From Glutamicibacter halophytocola (GTDB lineage: Bacteria > Actinomycetota > Actinomycetes > Actinomycetales > Micrococcaceae): 64,000 nucleotides of DNA. The stretch's first letter is position 1. Every line of letters begins with the position of its first letter. The stretch lies in the NCBI RefSeq assembly GCF_001302565.1, contig NZ_CP012750.1, positions 2,046,001 to 2,110,000 of the forward strand, given 5' to 3'. Positions 44,692 to 52,742 of the stretch are shown here, piece after piece. The notes below the pieces were generated by a model. It saw nothing but the letters and a program-made list of their open reading frames with translations, did not search any database and had not been told where the DNA came from. The position numbers were made by a program, and so were the translations under genes.

Positions 44692-45300
44692 TTACTTGAA
44701 GGTTGGGCTCTCGGTACGAGTGCGCTTCATTTCGAAGAAGTATGGGAACGATGCCAGCTGTGCTGCTGCATCAAACATCTTTCCTGCGTCTTCACCAGTC
44801 GGAACTCGGGTGATAACCGGCCCGAAGAAGGCCACACCGTCCACAGCTACGATGGGAGTGCCCACGTCTTGGCCGACCTTGCTAATGCCGGTTTCGTGGC
44901 TGGCTCGCAATGCTTCGTCGTTGGCATCGGTATCGGCTGCCTCGGCCAGTTCTGCAGGCAGACCGGTCCTCTCAAGCGCCTTCTTGATCACTTCGCCCCG
45001 GTCGGAGATTTTCTCGTAATGGAACAGCTCGCCCATGGCAGTGTAGAGGCTGTCCTTGACTTCTTCGCCATGCACTTCTGCAGCTTTCAGAACTACGCGC
45101 ACCGGACCCCACGACGAATCCATCACTGCACGATAGTCTTCAGGCAAATCCCGGCCCTCGTTGAGCACCGATAGGCTCATGACGTGCCAAGAAACGTCAA
45201 TGTCACGCACCTTTTCAACTTCCTTGATCCACCGGCTCGTTGCCCAGGCAAATGGGCAAATTGGATCAAACCAGAAATCAACGTGCTGACGCTCAGCCAT
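44692..45300 (-). CDS. DsbA-like protein, mycothiol-dependent nitroreductase (Rv2466c) family
   Basis: A 202-aa cytoplasmic thioredoxin-fold protein without signal peptide. It opens [18 protein letters not shown], the active-site region of the Rv2466c family. The usual CPWC is replaced by CPFA, so only the first cysteine is kept. The cis-proline region is GTPIVAV. In mycobacteria the family uses mycothiol to reduce nitro compounds and peroxides; a single-cysteine version would have to work by a monothiol mechanism. It is the gene just downstream of clpX. Confidence 0.85.
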   Translation of the reverse strand: MAERQHVDFWFDPICPFAWATSRWIKEVEKVRDIDVSWHVMSLSVLNEGRDLPEDYRAVMDSSWGPVRVVLKAAEVHGEEVKDSLYTAMGELFHYEKISDRGEVIKKALERTGLPAELAEAADTDANDEALRASHETGISKVGQDVGTPIVAVDGVAFFGPVITRVPTGEDAGKMFDAAAQLASFPYFFEMKRTRTESPTFK

Positions 45301-45348
45301 GCGTTACCAACTTTCCTACGAAAATCAAACTATTGATCAATGAACGGG

Positions 45349-46641
45349 TTAGGCGGACTTCTTGTCGCGCTTGGCGACCATTGCGTGTGACAGCATTGCC
45401 GGTTCCTCACCGTCAATGACCGTGGCACGTGTCACGACAACTTCAGCAACATCTTCACGACTTGGCAGGTCAAACATGACCCCACCAAGAGTTTCTTCCA
45501 GGATCGACCGCAGCCCGCGGGCACCAGTCTCGCGTTCGATGGCCAGTTCCGCAACGGCATCAAGCGCCGACTGATCGAAGCTCAGTGCAACCCCATCCAT
45601 CTGGAACATCTTCTGGTACTGCTTGAGCAAAGCGTTCTTGGGCTCAGTCAAGACACGAACAAGTGCTTCCTTGTCGAGATGTTCAACAGTGGTGATCACT
45701 GGAAGGCGGCCGATAAATTCCGGAATCAATCCGAACTTTAGGAGGTCTTCGGGGCGAACGTCCGAGTACGATGCTGTCTCGTTCTTGAGCGCCGTCAAAG
45801 GAGCGCCAAAACCGATACCCTTTTGTCCTGCGCGGGAGGAAATGATCTCTTCTAGACCCGCGAAAGCGCCGGCAACAATGAAGAGAATATTGGTGGTATC
45901 CAATTGAATGAAATCCTGGTGCGGGTGCTTTCGACCGCCCTGCGGTGGAACAGCAGCAACAGTTCCCTCAAGAATCTTCAACAACGCCTGCTGGACACCT
46001 TCACCGGAAACGTCGCGCGTAATCGACGGGTTCTCGCTCTTGCGGGAGATCTTGTCGATTTCGTCAATGTAGATGATGCCGGTTTCGGCTTTCTTAACGT
46101 CGTAGTCTGCTGCTTGCAACAACTTCAACAGGATATTCTCGACGTCTTCACCGACATAGCCCGCTTCAGTCAAGCTCGTCGCATCAGCTACAGCAAAAGG
46201 AACGTTTAGTTTCTTGGCCAGGGATTGTGCGAGATAGGTCTTGCCACAACCGGTCGGACCAATCAACATGATGTTCGACTTTGAGACCTCGACTTCCCCC
46301 AATGGGTCATCATTAGTCAATGCCGCCACGGGTCCATGATCCTGGTTTCCATGGATGCGCTTGTAGTGGTTGTAGACAGCGACCGAAAGCGCGCGCTTGG
46401 CGTTCTCCTGGCCGATGACGTACTCCTGCAGCGAGTCAAAGATCTCTCGTGGCTTAGCCAAGGAGAACTCCTCATGCACCTGTTCTTCTGCAAACTCTTC
46501 AGCAATGATTTCGTTGCAAAGTTCAATGCACTCAGTACAAATGTAGACACCATGGCCTGCAATTAGCTTCTTAACCTGCTTTTGGCTCTTCCCGCAGAAA
46601 GAGCATTTCAGCAGATCCGAGCCTTCACCCATGCGTCCCAT
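45349..46641 (-). CDS. clpX: ATP-dependent Clp protease ATP-binding subunit ClpX
   Basis: A 430-aa AAA+ unfoldase. The N-terminal zinc domain is CSFCGKSQ...CTECIELC. Walker A is GPTGCGKT, Walker B is [10 protein letters not shown], and the ClpP-contacting IGF loop appears as KGIGFGAP. It feeds unfolded substrates into ClpP1P2. It lies about 170 bases after clpP2, separated by a large hairpin structure, so its level may be set separately from the peptidase genes. Confidence 0.97.
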   Translation of the reverse strand: MGRMGEGSDLLKCSFCGKSQKQVKKLIAGHGVYICTECIELCNEIIAEEFAEEQVHEEFSLAKPREIFDSLQEYVIGQENAKRALSVAVYNHYKRIHGNQDHGPVAALTNDDPLGEVEVSKSNIMLIGPTGCGKTYLAQSLAKKLNVPFAVADATSLTEAGYVGEDVENILLKLLQAADYDVKKAETGIIYIDEIDKISRKSENPSITRDVSGEGVQQALLKILEGTVAAVPPQGGRKHPHQDFIQLDTTNILFIVAGAFAGLEEIISSRAGQKGIGFGAPLTALKNETASYSDVRPEDLLKFGLIPEFIGRLPVITTVEHLDKEALVRVLTEPKNALLKQYQKMFQMDGVALSFDQSALDAVAELAIERETGARGLRSILEETLGGVMFDLPSREDVAEVVVTRATVIDGEEPAMLSHAMVAKRDKKSA

Positions 46642-46711
46642 CGCACCATTCTCCTGTTTACTTGAGTAGCTGTGGACTTACTCAATTCTAGGCTAGTTGT
46701 CCCCCAAATTA

Positions 46712-46789
46712 GATGAATATGGCGGTTTACCTGTGTTGCGCCACTTCAGTTGTCATGAAGTGGCCTCACTTGGTAAACCGCCATTCATC
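46712..46789 (-). repeat. Long double hairpin between clpP2 and clpX
   Basis: Outer arms GATGAATATGGCGGTTTACC and GGTAAACCGCCATTCATC pair over 18 bp with a two-base bulge. They enclose a second perfect stem, GCCACTTCA / TGAAGTGGC. This nested structure fills almost the whole intergenic space. It could terminate or attenuate transcription from clpP2 to clpX or be an extragenic repeat. Confidence 0.6.
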
Positions 46790-46810
46790 GGGGATTATTC
46801 CGAGTTAGTG

Positions 46811-47470
46811 CTAGCTGCCCAGCTGAGCGCGGTTCAGCTTGCGTGGCGTCAGGACCTCATCAACAATGCCGTAGGCCTTGGCTTCCGCTGCAGTCATGAA
46901 CAGGTCGCGTTCTACGTCATCGCGAACCTTTTCAACTGGCTGTCCCGAATGCGAAGCCAGGGTGTCTTCCAGCCAGCTGCGCATACGCATAACTTCTTCG
47001 GCCTGGATCTGCAGGTCCGTAGCGGTGCCCCGCTCACCGCCACCCATCGCTGGCTGGTGGATCAGCACGCGCGCGTTTGGCAGTGCAAGTCGCTTGCCTG
47101 GCGTACCGGCAGCCAGCAGGACTGCCGCAGCCGATGCGGCCTGGCCCAAGCAAACGGTCTGCACCTCTGGGCGGATGAACTGGATCGTATCGTAGATTGC
47201 AGTCATCGCGGTGAACGATCCACCTGGCGAGTTGATGTACAGGGTGACATCACGCTCTGGATCCATAGATTCCAGGACCAGCAACTGCGCCATGACGTCA
47301 TCAGCCGATGCGTCGTCGACCTGAGCGCCGAGGAAGATGATGCGGTCCTCGAACAGCTTTGCGTATGGATCCTGGCGCTTGAACCCGTAAGGGGTCCGCT
47401 CTTCGAACTGCGGCAGAATGTAGCGAGCCGATGGCATCTGGCCACTGACAGCTTCAGTATTGAAGTTCAT
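46811..47470 (-). CDS. clpP2: ATP-dependent Clp protease proteolytic subunit 2
   Basis: A 219-aa serine peptidase. The catalytic serine is in GQAASAAAVLLAAG, the histidine is in VLIHQPAMGG, and the processing segment lies near the N-terminus (MNFNTEAVSGQMPSARYILPQFEERTPYG). In actinobacteria ClpP1 and ClpP2 form a mixed double heptamer; this is the ClpP2-like paralogue by sequence. It follows clpP1 by 46 bases and they are probably one transcript. Confidence 0.95.
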   Translation of the reverse strand: MNFNTEAVSGQMPSARYILPQFEERTPYGFKRQDPYAKLFEDRIIFLGAQVDDASADDVMAQLLVLESMDPERDVTLYINSPGGSFTAMTAIYDTIQFIRPEVQTVCLGQAASAAAVLLAAGTPGKRLALPNARVLIHQPAMGGGERGTATDLQIQAEEVMRMRSWLEDTLASHSGQPVEKVRDDVERDLFMTAAEAKAYGIVDEVLTPRKLNRAQLGS

Positions 47471-47516
47471 GGTTATCTCCTAGGACAAATCTTTGGGTAT
47501 CAAGTGGTGGGTTCGG

Positions 47517-48140
47517 CTACTGACGTTCTACTCCGCCACCACCGGTGACAGACCCGGCGTGCTTTGCAATCTGGTCGAAGAAGCCGTAGGCAAGACCTTC
47601 TTCAGCGGTGAACCACTTGTCTCGCTGGTTATCAATCAGGATCTGCTCAACACTCTGACCGGTCTGCTCAGCGGTCAAGTCACTCATGACCTTCTTCATA
47701 TGCATGATCAGCTCAGCCTGGATCTTGATATCCGAAGCAGTGCCGCCGATACCGCCAGATGGCTGGTGCATCAGGATGCGAGCGTTCGGAGTTGCGAAGC
47801 GCTTGCCCGGGGTACCCGAGGAGAGCAGGAACTGGCCCATCGAAGCGGCAAGGCCGGTAGCCACGGTGACAACATCGTTCGGGATGAAGTTCATCGTGTC
47901 GTAGATGGCCATGCCCGCGGTGATCGAACCGCCAGGCGAGTTGATGTACAGGTAGATGTCCTTCTCCGGATCCTCGGCCGAGAGCAGGAGCAACTGCGAG
48001 CAGATGGCATTCGCATTGTCGTCGCGGACTTCGGAGCCCAGCCAGATGATGCGCTCCTTGAGCAAGCGGTTGTAGATGTAGTCGTCTCGGCTGGCCGGAT
48101 CGACGGCTGCCATAGTAGGAGTGCGCGAATCATTTGACAT
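47517..48140 (-). CDS. clpP1: ATP-dependent Clp protease proteolytic subunit 1
   Basis: A 207-aa peptidase with the catalytic serine in [14 protein letters not shown] and histidine in [12 protein letters not shown]. The start at 48140 ([10 protein letters not shown]) is preferred: GAGG lies about eight bases upstream, and a longer frame to 48158 would include that site within the coding region. It lies downstream of tig with a strong terminator between, so clpP1P2 appear to have their own promoter. Confidence 0.95.
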   Translation of the reverse strand: MSNDSRTPTMAAVDPASRDDYIYNRLLKERIIWLGSEVRDDNANAICSQLLLLSAEDPEKDIYLYINSPGGSITAGMAIYDTMNFIPNDVVTVATGLAASMGQFLLSSGTPGKRFATPNARILMHQPSGGIGGTASDIKIQAELIMHMKKVMSDLTAEQTGQSVEQILIDNQRDKWFTAEEGLAYGFFDQIAKHAGSVTGGGGVERQ

Positions 48141-48304
48141 GTTCTCTACCTCTTCCAAACGTGTAGATCAGATTCTGGGATTTCTATTTCCAACCCCAAA
48201 GCTGCAACTGGTTACTTTGAGATTACTTACTTCAAGGCTTTGATGGGGCGATTCATGCCCCTGTTTCGCTCACGGCGCATGATGCACGCCTGCAGCGAAC
48301 AAAA

Positions 48305-48344
48305 ATGGCCATTGGCCGCCTTTTTCAAGGCGGCCAATGGCCAT
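48305..48344 (-). terminator. Terminator after tig
   Basis: A 16-bp perfect stem (ATGGCCATTGGCCGCC and its complement) around an 8-base loop, followed on the minus strand by TTTTTGTTC. Confidence 0.9.
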
Positions 48345-48360
48345 AGGAGTCTAGAAAAGA

Positions 48361-49692
48361 CTACTTTGCTTCTTCGACTTCAGCCTCGGCAGCTTCTTCT
48401 TCGCCTGCTGGCTTCACGAAGGAAGTCAGGTCAACAGCCGCACCGTTGGAATCGGTGACGGTAGCGAATTCAAGAACCTTGGCCAATGCCTTGCGACGAC
48501 GAACCTCGCCCATCAGCATTGGGACCTGGCCGGCGCCGTCCAGCATCTGAGCGAACTGGTTTGGCTCCATGCCGTACTGGCCAGCGGTCTGAACGATGTA
48601 GTCGATCAGCTCGGACTGCTCTACGCCAACTTCCTCGGCGTCTGCGACAGCGTCCAGGATGATCTCGTTCTTGAAGGCGCGCTCGGTGTTCTCGCGAACC
48701 TCTGAACGGTGCTCTTCGGTGTCGTGATCGGCTTCGGCGTCTGGAGCGTTGAAGTGCTGCTCGATCTGCTCGTCGATAACCGAAGCAGGAACTGGAACCT
48801 CTACCAGTTCAACCAGCTTGTCCAGAACCAGCTCGCGAGCCTCTACGCCCTGCTCAACGATCTTGCCCTCTGCTGCATCCTTTGCGAGGTTTTCGCGCAG
48901 TTCGGCAATGGTGTCGAATTCCGAAGCAAGCTGAGCGAAGTCATCGTTTGCTTCTGGCAGTTCGCGCTGCTTGACGGCGTTGATAACAACCTTGACGGTT
49001 GCTGCCTTGCCAGCGTGCTCGCCACCAGCCAGGGTGGTTTCAAAGGTTGCGTCTTCGCCAGCGGACAGGCCGGTAACAGCCTCGTCCATGCCCTCAAGCA
49101 TGTTGCCGGAACCGATCTGGTAGGACAGGCCCTGAGCCGAGTCAACTTCTTCGCCATCTACCGAAGCGGTGAGGTCGATGGTGACGAAGGAATCTGCAGC
49201 TGCTGGAGCTTCAACTTCCTTCAAGGTGCCAAAGCGGCCACGCAGGTCGTCGAGAGCCTTCTCGATGTCCTCGTCAGCAACTTCCTTTGCCTCAACAGAA
49301 ACTTCGATGCCCTTGTAATCCGGCAGCTCAACCTTCGGGCGGATGTCAACTTCGAGGGTGAAGACCAGCTGGCCTTCGCCTTCCTTCTCGATCGAAGGCA
49401 GCTCGGTGATGTCTACCTCTGGGCGGGACAGAGGGGTGAGTTCGTTCTCAACCATGGCCTTCTGGTAGAAGTCGTTCAGACCTTCGTTAACTGCGGTCTC
49501 GATGACGTAGCCACGGCCAACGCGCTGATCGATCAGGCGGGAAGGAACTTTGCCCTTACGGAAGCCTGGGATCTGAATCTGCTGAGCGATGGTCTTGTAC
49601 GCCTCATCGACGCGGGGCTTCAGTTCCTCGTAAGGAACTTCAACGGTCAGCTTAACCCGGGTCGGGTTGACGTTTTCGACGGCGCTCTTCAC
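48361..49692 (-). CDS. tig: Trigger factor
   Basis: A 443-aa ribosome-bound chaperone and peptidyl-prolyl isomerase. The N-terminal ribosome-binding segment [18 protein letters not shown] (the GFRxGxxP signature) is at about residues 43-60. The FKBP-like domain lies at about residues 160-245, and the helical C-terminal arms end with a Glu/Ala tail. The order tig-clpP-clpX is conserved. The tRNA-Pro genes lie upstream on the same strand and end in their own terminator. Confidence 0.96.
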   Translation of the reverse strand: MKSAVENVNPTRVKLTVEVPYEELKPRVDEAYKTIAQQIQIPGFRKGKVPSRLIDQRVGRGYVIETAVNEGLNDFYQKAMVENELTPLSRPEVDITELPSIEKEGEGQLVFTLEVDIRPKVELPDYKGIEVSVEAKEVADEDIEKALDDLRGRFGTLKEVEAPAAADSFVTIDLTASVDGEEVDSAQGLSYQIGSGNMLEGMDEAVTGLSAGEDATFETTLAGGEHAGKAATVKVVINAVKQRELPEANDDFAQLASEFDTIAELRENLAKDAAEGKIVEQGVEARELVLDKLVELVEVPVPASVIDEQIEQHFNAPDAEADHDTEEHRSEVRENTERAFKNEIILDAVADAEEVGVEQSELIDYIVQTAGQYGMEPNQFAQMLDGAGQVPMLMGEVRRRKALAKVLEFATVTDSNGAAVDLTSFVKPAGEEEAAEAEVEEAK

Positions 49693-49731
49693 AGCGTTGT
49701 ACTCCTGAGTTGTCTAATATTAGGTCTAATC

Positions 49732-49768
49732 TGCAAAAAACCCCGCAACATGGTGGCGTTGCGGGGTT
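49732..49768 (-). terminator. Terminator after the first tRNA-Pro gene
   Basis: On the minus strand AACCCCGCAAC and GTTGCGGGGTT form an 11-bp stem followed by TTTTTTGC. Confidence 0.9.
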
Positions 49769-49779
49769 GTTCGACAGAG

Positions 49780-49854
49780 TCGGGGTGACAGGATTCGAAC
49801 CTGCGACCTCACGCTCCCAAAGCGCGCGCTCTAGCCAAGCTGAGCTACACCCCG
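49780..49854 (-). tRNA. tRNA-Pro(UGG), copy nearest tig
   Basis: The cloverleaf has a 7-bp acceptor CGGGGTG/CACCCCG, D arm GCTC...GAGC and anticodon arm CGCGC-TTTGGGA-GCGTG with anticodon TGG. The T arm is GCAGG-TTCGAAT-CCTGT. The CCA end is not encoded. It is the last of three identical copies in transcription order and is followed by a strong terminator. Confidence 0.95.
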
Positions 49855-50011
49855 ATTAGCAGTGAACAGTCTAACCCGAGTCATCCTGTATCCACTAATC
49901 GTTTGTGATGCTTACTAGTTACCTTTGACAGTTTTTAGTGATCACAAGATCTAAATAATATTTAGCTCTCAATTTTCATGTTCAGAAATCCTAGGATTTC
50001 TTCTCATAAAG

Positions 50012-50086
50012 TCGGGGTGACAGGATTCGAACCTGCGACCTCACGCTCCCAAAGCGCGCGCTCTAGCCAAGCTGAGCTACACCCCG
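50012..50086 (-). tRNA. tRNA-Pro(UGG), middle copy
   Basis: Identical in sequence to the copies at 49780 and 50230, with anticodon TGG. It is separated from them by AT-rich spacers of about 157 and 143 bases that are not similar to each other apart from the few bases next to the genes (ATAAAGT before copies two and three). Confidence 0.95.
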
Positions 50087-50229
50087 ATTGGCCGGCCGCT
50101 CCGTGTTTTCACAGCGGATGACGCCTAACCGTTTATTGGCGAATCTGAGAAGTTATTTCTAACAATGAGTTTCATCAAACCCAATTTCTTGGATTCAAAT
50201 TATGGCTGAAATTTTCTTCATCCATAAAG

Positions 50230-50304
50230 TCGGGGTGACAGGATTCGAACCTGCGACCTCACGCTCCCAAAGCGCGCGCTCTAGCCAAGCTGAGCTACAC
50301 CCCG
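50230..50304 (-). tRNA. tRNA-Pro(UGG), upstream copy
   Basis: Third identical copy with anticodon TGG, first in transcription order. A plus-strand frame through this gene encodes the notorious tRNA-shadow peptide GVTGFEPATSRSQ and is not a protein gene. Confidence 0.95.
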
Positions 50305-50720
50305 ATTCAGTTCAGAAAACCGAACCTCATCTGGACTTTCCGTCCCGTGACCTTATCGGGAATCATTTGTTTCCCGTGCTGATCACAAGAAACTAAGTTA
50401 CACGGGTTCGAACCAAAAGCAAAATCGAATCTCCGTCATGTCGTCATGCCCAGAGCGCCCAATTCCCTGAAATTCCGGTAATCACACGGTTGATCTGGGA
50501 CTGCTTGAGGAGATAAGTGAGTTGAATAACAGCAACATTCCAACGTTGGCACCCTCAGGCCACTCGCTCTGGACAAAAGTCCTGCTCCCCGGGGACCAAA
50601 GAGATAGCCTCGGCGGAGCGAGATTCGCATGCCAGTTCAGGCGCAACGACGAAAATTTCGAGAAGAATCCGCATCACGGACAAGCAGCCTCATCCCAGGC
50701 ATTCAGGGCTACGGATACGC
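50305..50720. other. Intergenic region between tRNA-Pro and tRNA-Gly genes
   Basis: About 415 bases with no convincing protein gene or known RNA. It should hold the minus-strand promoter of the tRNA-Pro array. A GGTTCGAACC palindrome at 50405-50414 resembles a T-arm but has no tRNA context. Confidence 0.5.
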
Positions 50721-50721
50721 G

Positions 50722-50748
50722 AAAAGGCCCCGCTATGCGGAGCCTTTT
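50722..50748 (-). terminator. Terminator after tRNA-Gly
   Basis: The stem AAAAGGCTCCGC / GCGGGGCCTTTT with a 3-base loop gives a T-rich end on the minus strand. Confidence 0.8.
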
Positions 50749-50751
50749 CCC

Positions 50752-50825
50752 TGGAGGGGATGACGGGAATCGAACCCGCGTAATCAGTTTGGAAGACTGA
50801 GGCTTTACCATTAAGCTACATCCCC
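50752..50825 (-). tRNA. tRNA-Gly(UCC)
   Basis: The acceptor GGGGATG/CATCCCC, anticodon arm CAGTC-TTCCAAA-CTG with anticodon TCC and T arm CGGG-TTCGATT-CCCG fold normally. The 3' CCA is encoded, unlike in the neighbouring tRNA-Pro genes. Confidence 0.93.
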
Positions 50826-51010
50826 GTTTCGAAGCTCCTGCGCTTCGAACAAGATTGAGTCTAGACCATAAAAGATGCGCTTTGCAAATCGGCCATTCCC
50901 CGTCTCACTTGGAACCTCTCGGATAGCATTTAGATTGCGTAACGCAAAGCCCTACACGCCGGAGAATCAGAGGAAAAGTATTCCTCTGGTCTCATTTACG
51001 GCCCCAAACA

Positions 51011-51979
51011 CTATTCCGCTCTTTTCGAACGCGGCATCTTTTGGCACCTCGGGCACCAATAGAGCTTTCTTGAGGCGACCTCGGCAAGAGAAATTTTTCC
51101 AGTACAACGGCGACAGCCCATACCCTGGCGCTGATATACGTAGTAGGCATTTTCGGGCCAAAGGGGCAATCCGTCTTCGCGATCCTCAGGCAAAGTTGTG
51201 ATGATCTTTCCATCACGAACACCATCTTCCATGACAGTGACGATATCCTGCCAGAGTTTTTTGGTCTTCTGCGAGGTAAGTTGATTTGCAGGAAGCCCTG
51301 GCGCGATTCGATTGCGGAAAAGCACCTCGGCCCGGTAGATGTTTCCAACACCACTGATCAGATTTTGATTCATCAAAGCGATCCCGATAGCAGTTTTTGT
51401 GCGAGACAGATTGTCTCGAAACTCCTTGCACCCCTCCTCCAGCACCGCTTGTGCCTGCTTCGGATCAGAACGTGACTTGGCCGCTTGGAAGTCGGCCGCG
51501 GCTCCAGCCAACGGGTCAGGCCCGAGTTTACCTAGCTGGACTTGCACCTGCGCGTAATCAAGCACTTCGCAAGCCGTGGGACCGCGTAAATCCGCCCAGC
51601 CGTGTTCTGAGACTATGCGTGCGCGAACGACGCCAACAGGAGCGGGTGGACCTGCGTACTCCTCAGGCTGCCCACCAGCTTCAACTTCTCTCTCGCCAAT
51701 TTTCCGTGGGGCGCCAATTGAAGATGCGCCGGCAAAATGCCCGTCTCCCCCAAAGCTGAACGCGCCGTACAGCCCTAGATGTACGCGCAAGTAGAGGTCG
51801 TTAGAAAATCGACAAAAGAGTTGCTTGCCCTTCGCGAAGGCCAATTCAAGTTCCTGCCCGTCAATACGGGCAGCATCCTCGCTGAAACGACCCTGTGGCG
51901 ATGAAACCTGAACCACTTGCCCGCCAAAGACGTCGTCGAATTGGCGGGCAAGACGGTGAAGGGAATGTCCTTCTGGCAC
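51011..51979 (-). CDS. Fpg/Nei family DNA glycosylase (Nei2-like)
   Basis: A 322-aa base-excision repair enzyme. Pro2 and Glu3 of the N-terminal MPEGHSLHRL are the catalytic pair; the MPEGH variant (with H5) is typical of endonuclease VIII rather than Fpg. The helix-two-turn-helix region has NLISGVGNIYRAEVLFR, and the C-terminal zinc finger is CRRCTGK...CPRCQK. It removes oxidised pyrimidines. The middle region contains an insert relative to E. coli Nei (PPAPVGVVRARIVSEHGWAD). The stop of rpiB lies two bases upstream, so the two are co-transcribed. Confidence 0.93.
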   Translation of the reverse strand: MPEGHSLHRLARQFDDVFGGQVVQVSSPQGRFSEDAARIDGQELELAFAKGKQLFCRFSNDLYLRVHLGLYGAFSFGGDGHFAGASSIGAPRKIGEREVEAGGQPEEYAGPPAPVGVVRARIVSEHGWADLRGPTACEVLDYAQVQVQLGKLGPDPLAGAAADFQAAKSRSDPKQAQAVLEEGCKEFRDNLSRTKTAIGIALMNQNLISGVGNIYRAEVLFRNRIAPGLPANQLTSQKTKKLWQDIVTVMEDGVRDGKIITTLPEDREDGLPLWPENAYYVYQRQGMGCRRCTGKISLAEVASRKLYWCPRCQKMPRSKRAE

Positions 51980-51981
51980 GA

Positions 51982-52455
51982 CTAGTCGATGACCTCGCCA
52001 GTGGTTTCGTAAGTAGCGATCTTGCCGATACGGCGCACGTGACGCTCTGCGTCACTGAACGGTTCAGTCAAGAAGGCTTCGATGAGCTCCGCTGCTTCTT
52101 CAACGGAATGCTGGCGTCCGCCGACAGCAATAACGTTGGCATTGTTGTGCTCACGGGCGAGCTTTGCCGTGTCCAGGTTCCAGGCAAGTGCAGCGCGAAT
52201 GCCTTCCACCTTGTTAGCGGCAATCTGTTCGCCGTTACCCGAGCCGCCAAGGACAATTCCCAATGAGTCCAAACCAGCGCGCTGATCTTCCACTACTGCC
52301 TTGGCCGCGTTGATGCAGAAGGCTGGGTAGTCATCCTCTGGATCGTAGGCTTTGGGACCATGGTTAATCATTTCGTAGCCCTTGGCAGTCAGGTGTTTCA
52401 CCAAGTGGTCGCTCAGTTCAAGTCCGGCATGGTCTGTAGCGATATGCACGCGCAT
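51982..52455 (-). CDS. rpiB: Ribose-5-phosphate isomerase B
   Basis: A 157-aa isomerase interconverting ribose 5-phosphate and ribulose 5-phosphate. The family markers are IATDHAGLELSDHL at the start, DDYPAFCINAAKAV, and the phosphate loop GGSGNGEQIAANK. The cysteine of other RpiB active sites is replaced in the actinobacterial group, where a glutamate acts as the base; the position here is consistent with that group. It lies directly upstream of the glycosylase gene. Confidence 0.94.
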   Translation of the reverse strand: MRVHIATDHAGLELSDHLVKHLTAKGYEMINHGPKAYDPEDDYPAFCINAAKAVVEDQRAGLDSLGIVLGGSGNGEQIAANKVEGIRAALAWNLDTAKLAREHNNANVIAVGGRQHSVEEAAELIEAFLTEPFSDAERHVRRIGKIATYETTGEVID

Positions 52456-52742
52456 AATCTAAAGCCTCGTTTATCTGGGAGGGGTCAAATACTTTCTCAT
52501 CTAGCTTAGCGATTTCAGGCGGACCCATTGCCATGTTGAAGTGCATGGCCGGCATTTTTACGGGGCCACCCGCGGGTTCATGACCCAAAGCGCCATGTTT
52601 TCGGCGCAAATTTGAAAATTGAGTAAATTGATCACCGAGATGGCTTGCTTTATACCCCGTCGCCAATGACACAATATAGAAATATTCAATATCCGTTTCA
52701 TAACTGCCGCGGATGCACACCTCATGAAGAACTGGAGAACCC

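Noticed and set aside
50202..50396. Plus-strand frame encoding GVTGFEPATSRSQSARSSQ
   Set aside because: It reads antisense through a tRNA-Pro gene; this peptide is a well-known false protein found wherever this tRNA occurs.
50399..50420. GGTTCGAACC-containing stretch as a possible tRNA remnant
   Set aside because: Only the T-loop-like palindrome is present; no acceptor or anticodon arms can be found around it.
50522..50800. Plus-strand frame ending DDGNRTRVISLED
   Set aside because: Its end is antisense to tRNA-Gly, another common false-protein source, and it has no ribosome binding site.
49780..50825. tRNA cluster as a phage or island attachment site
   Set aside because: No integrase gene, no partial tRNA duplication at a distance and no foreign-looking DNA adjacent within the window.
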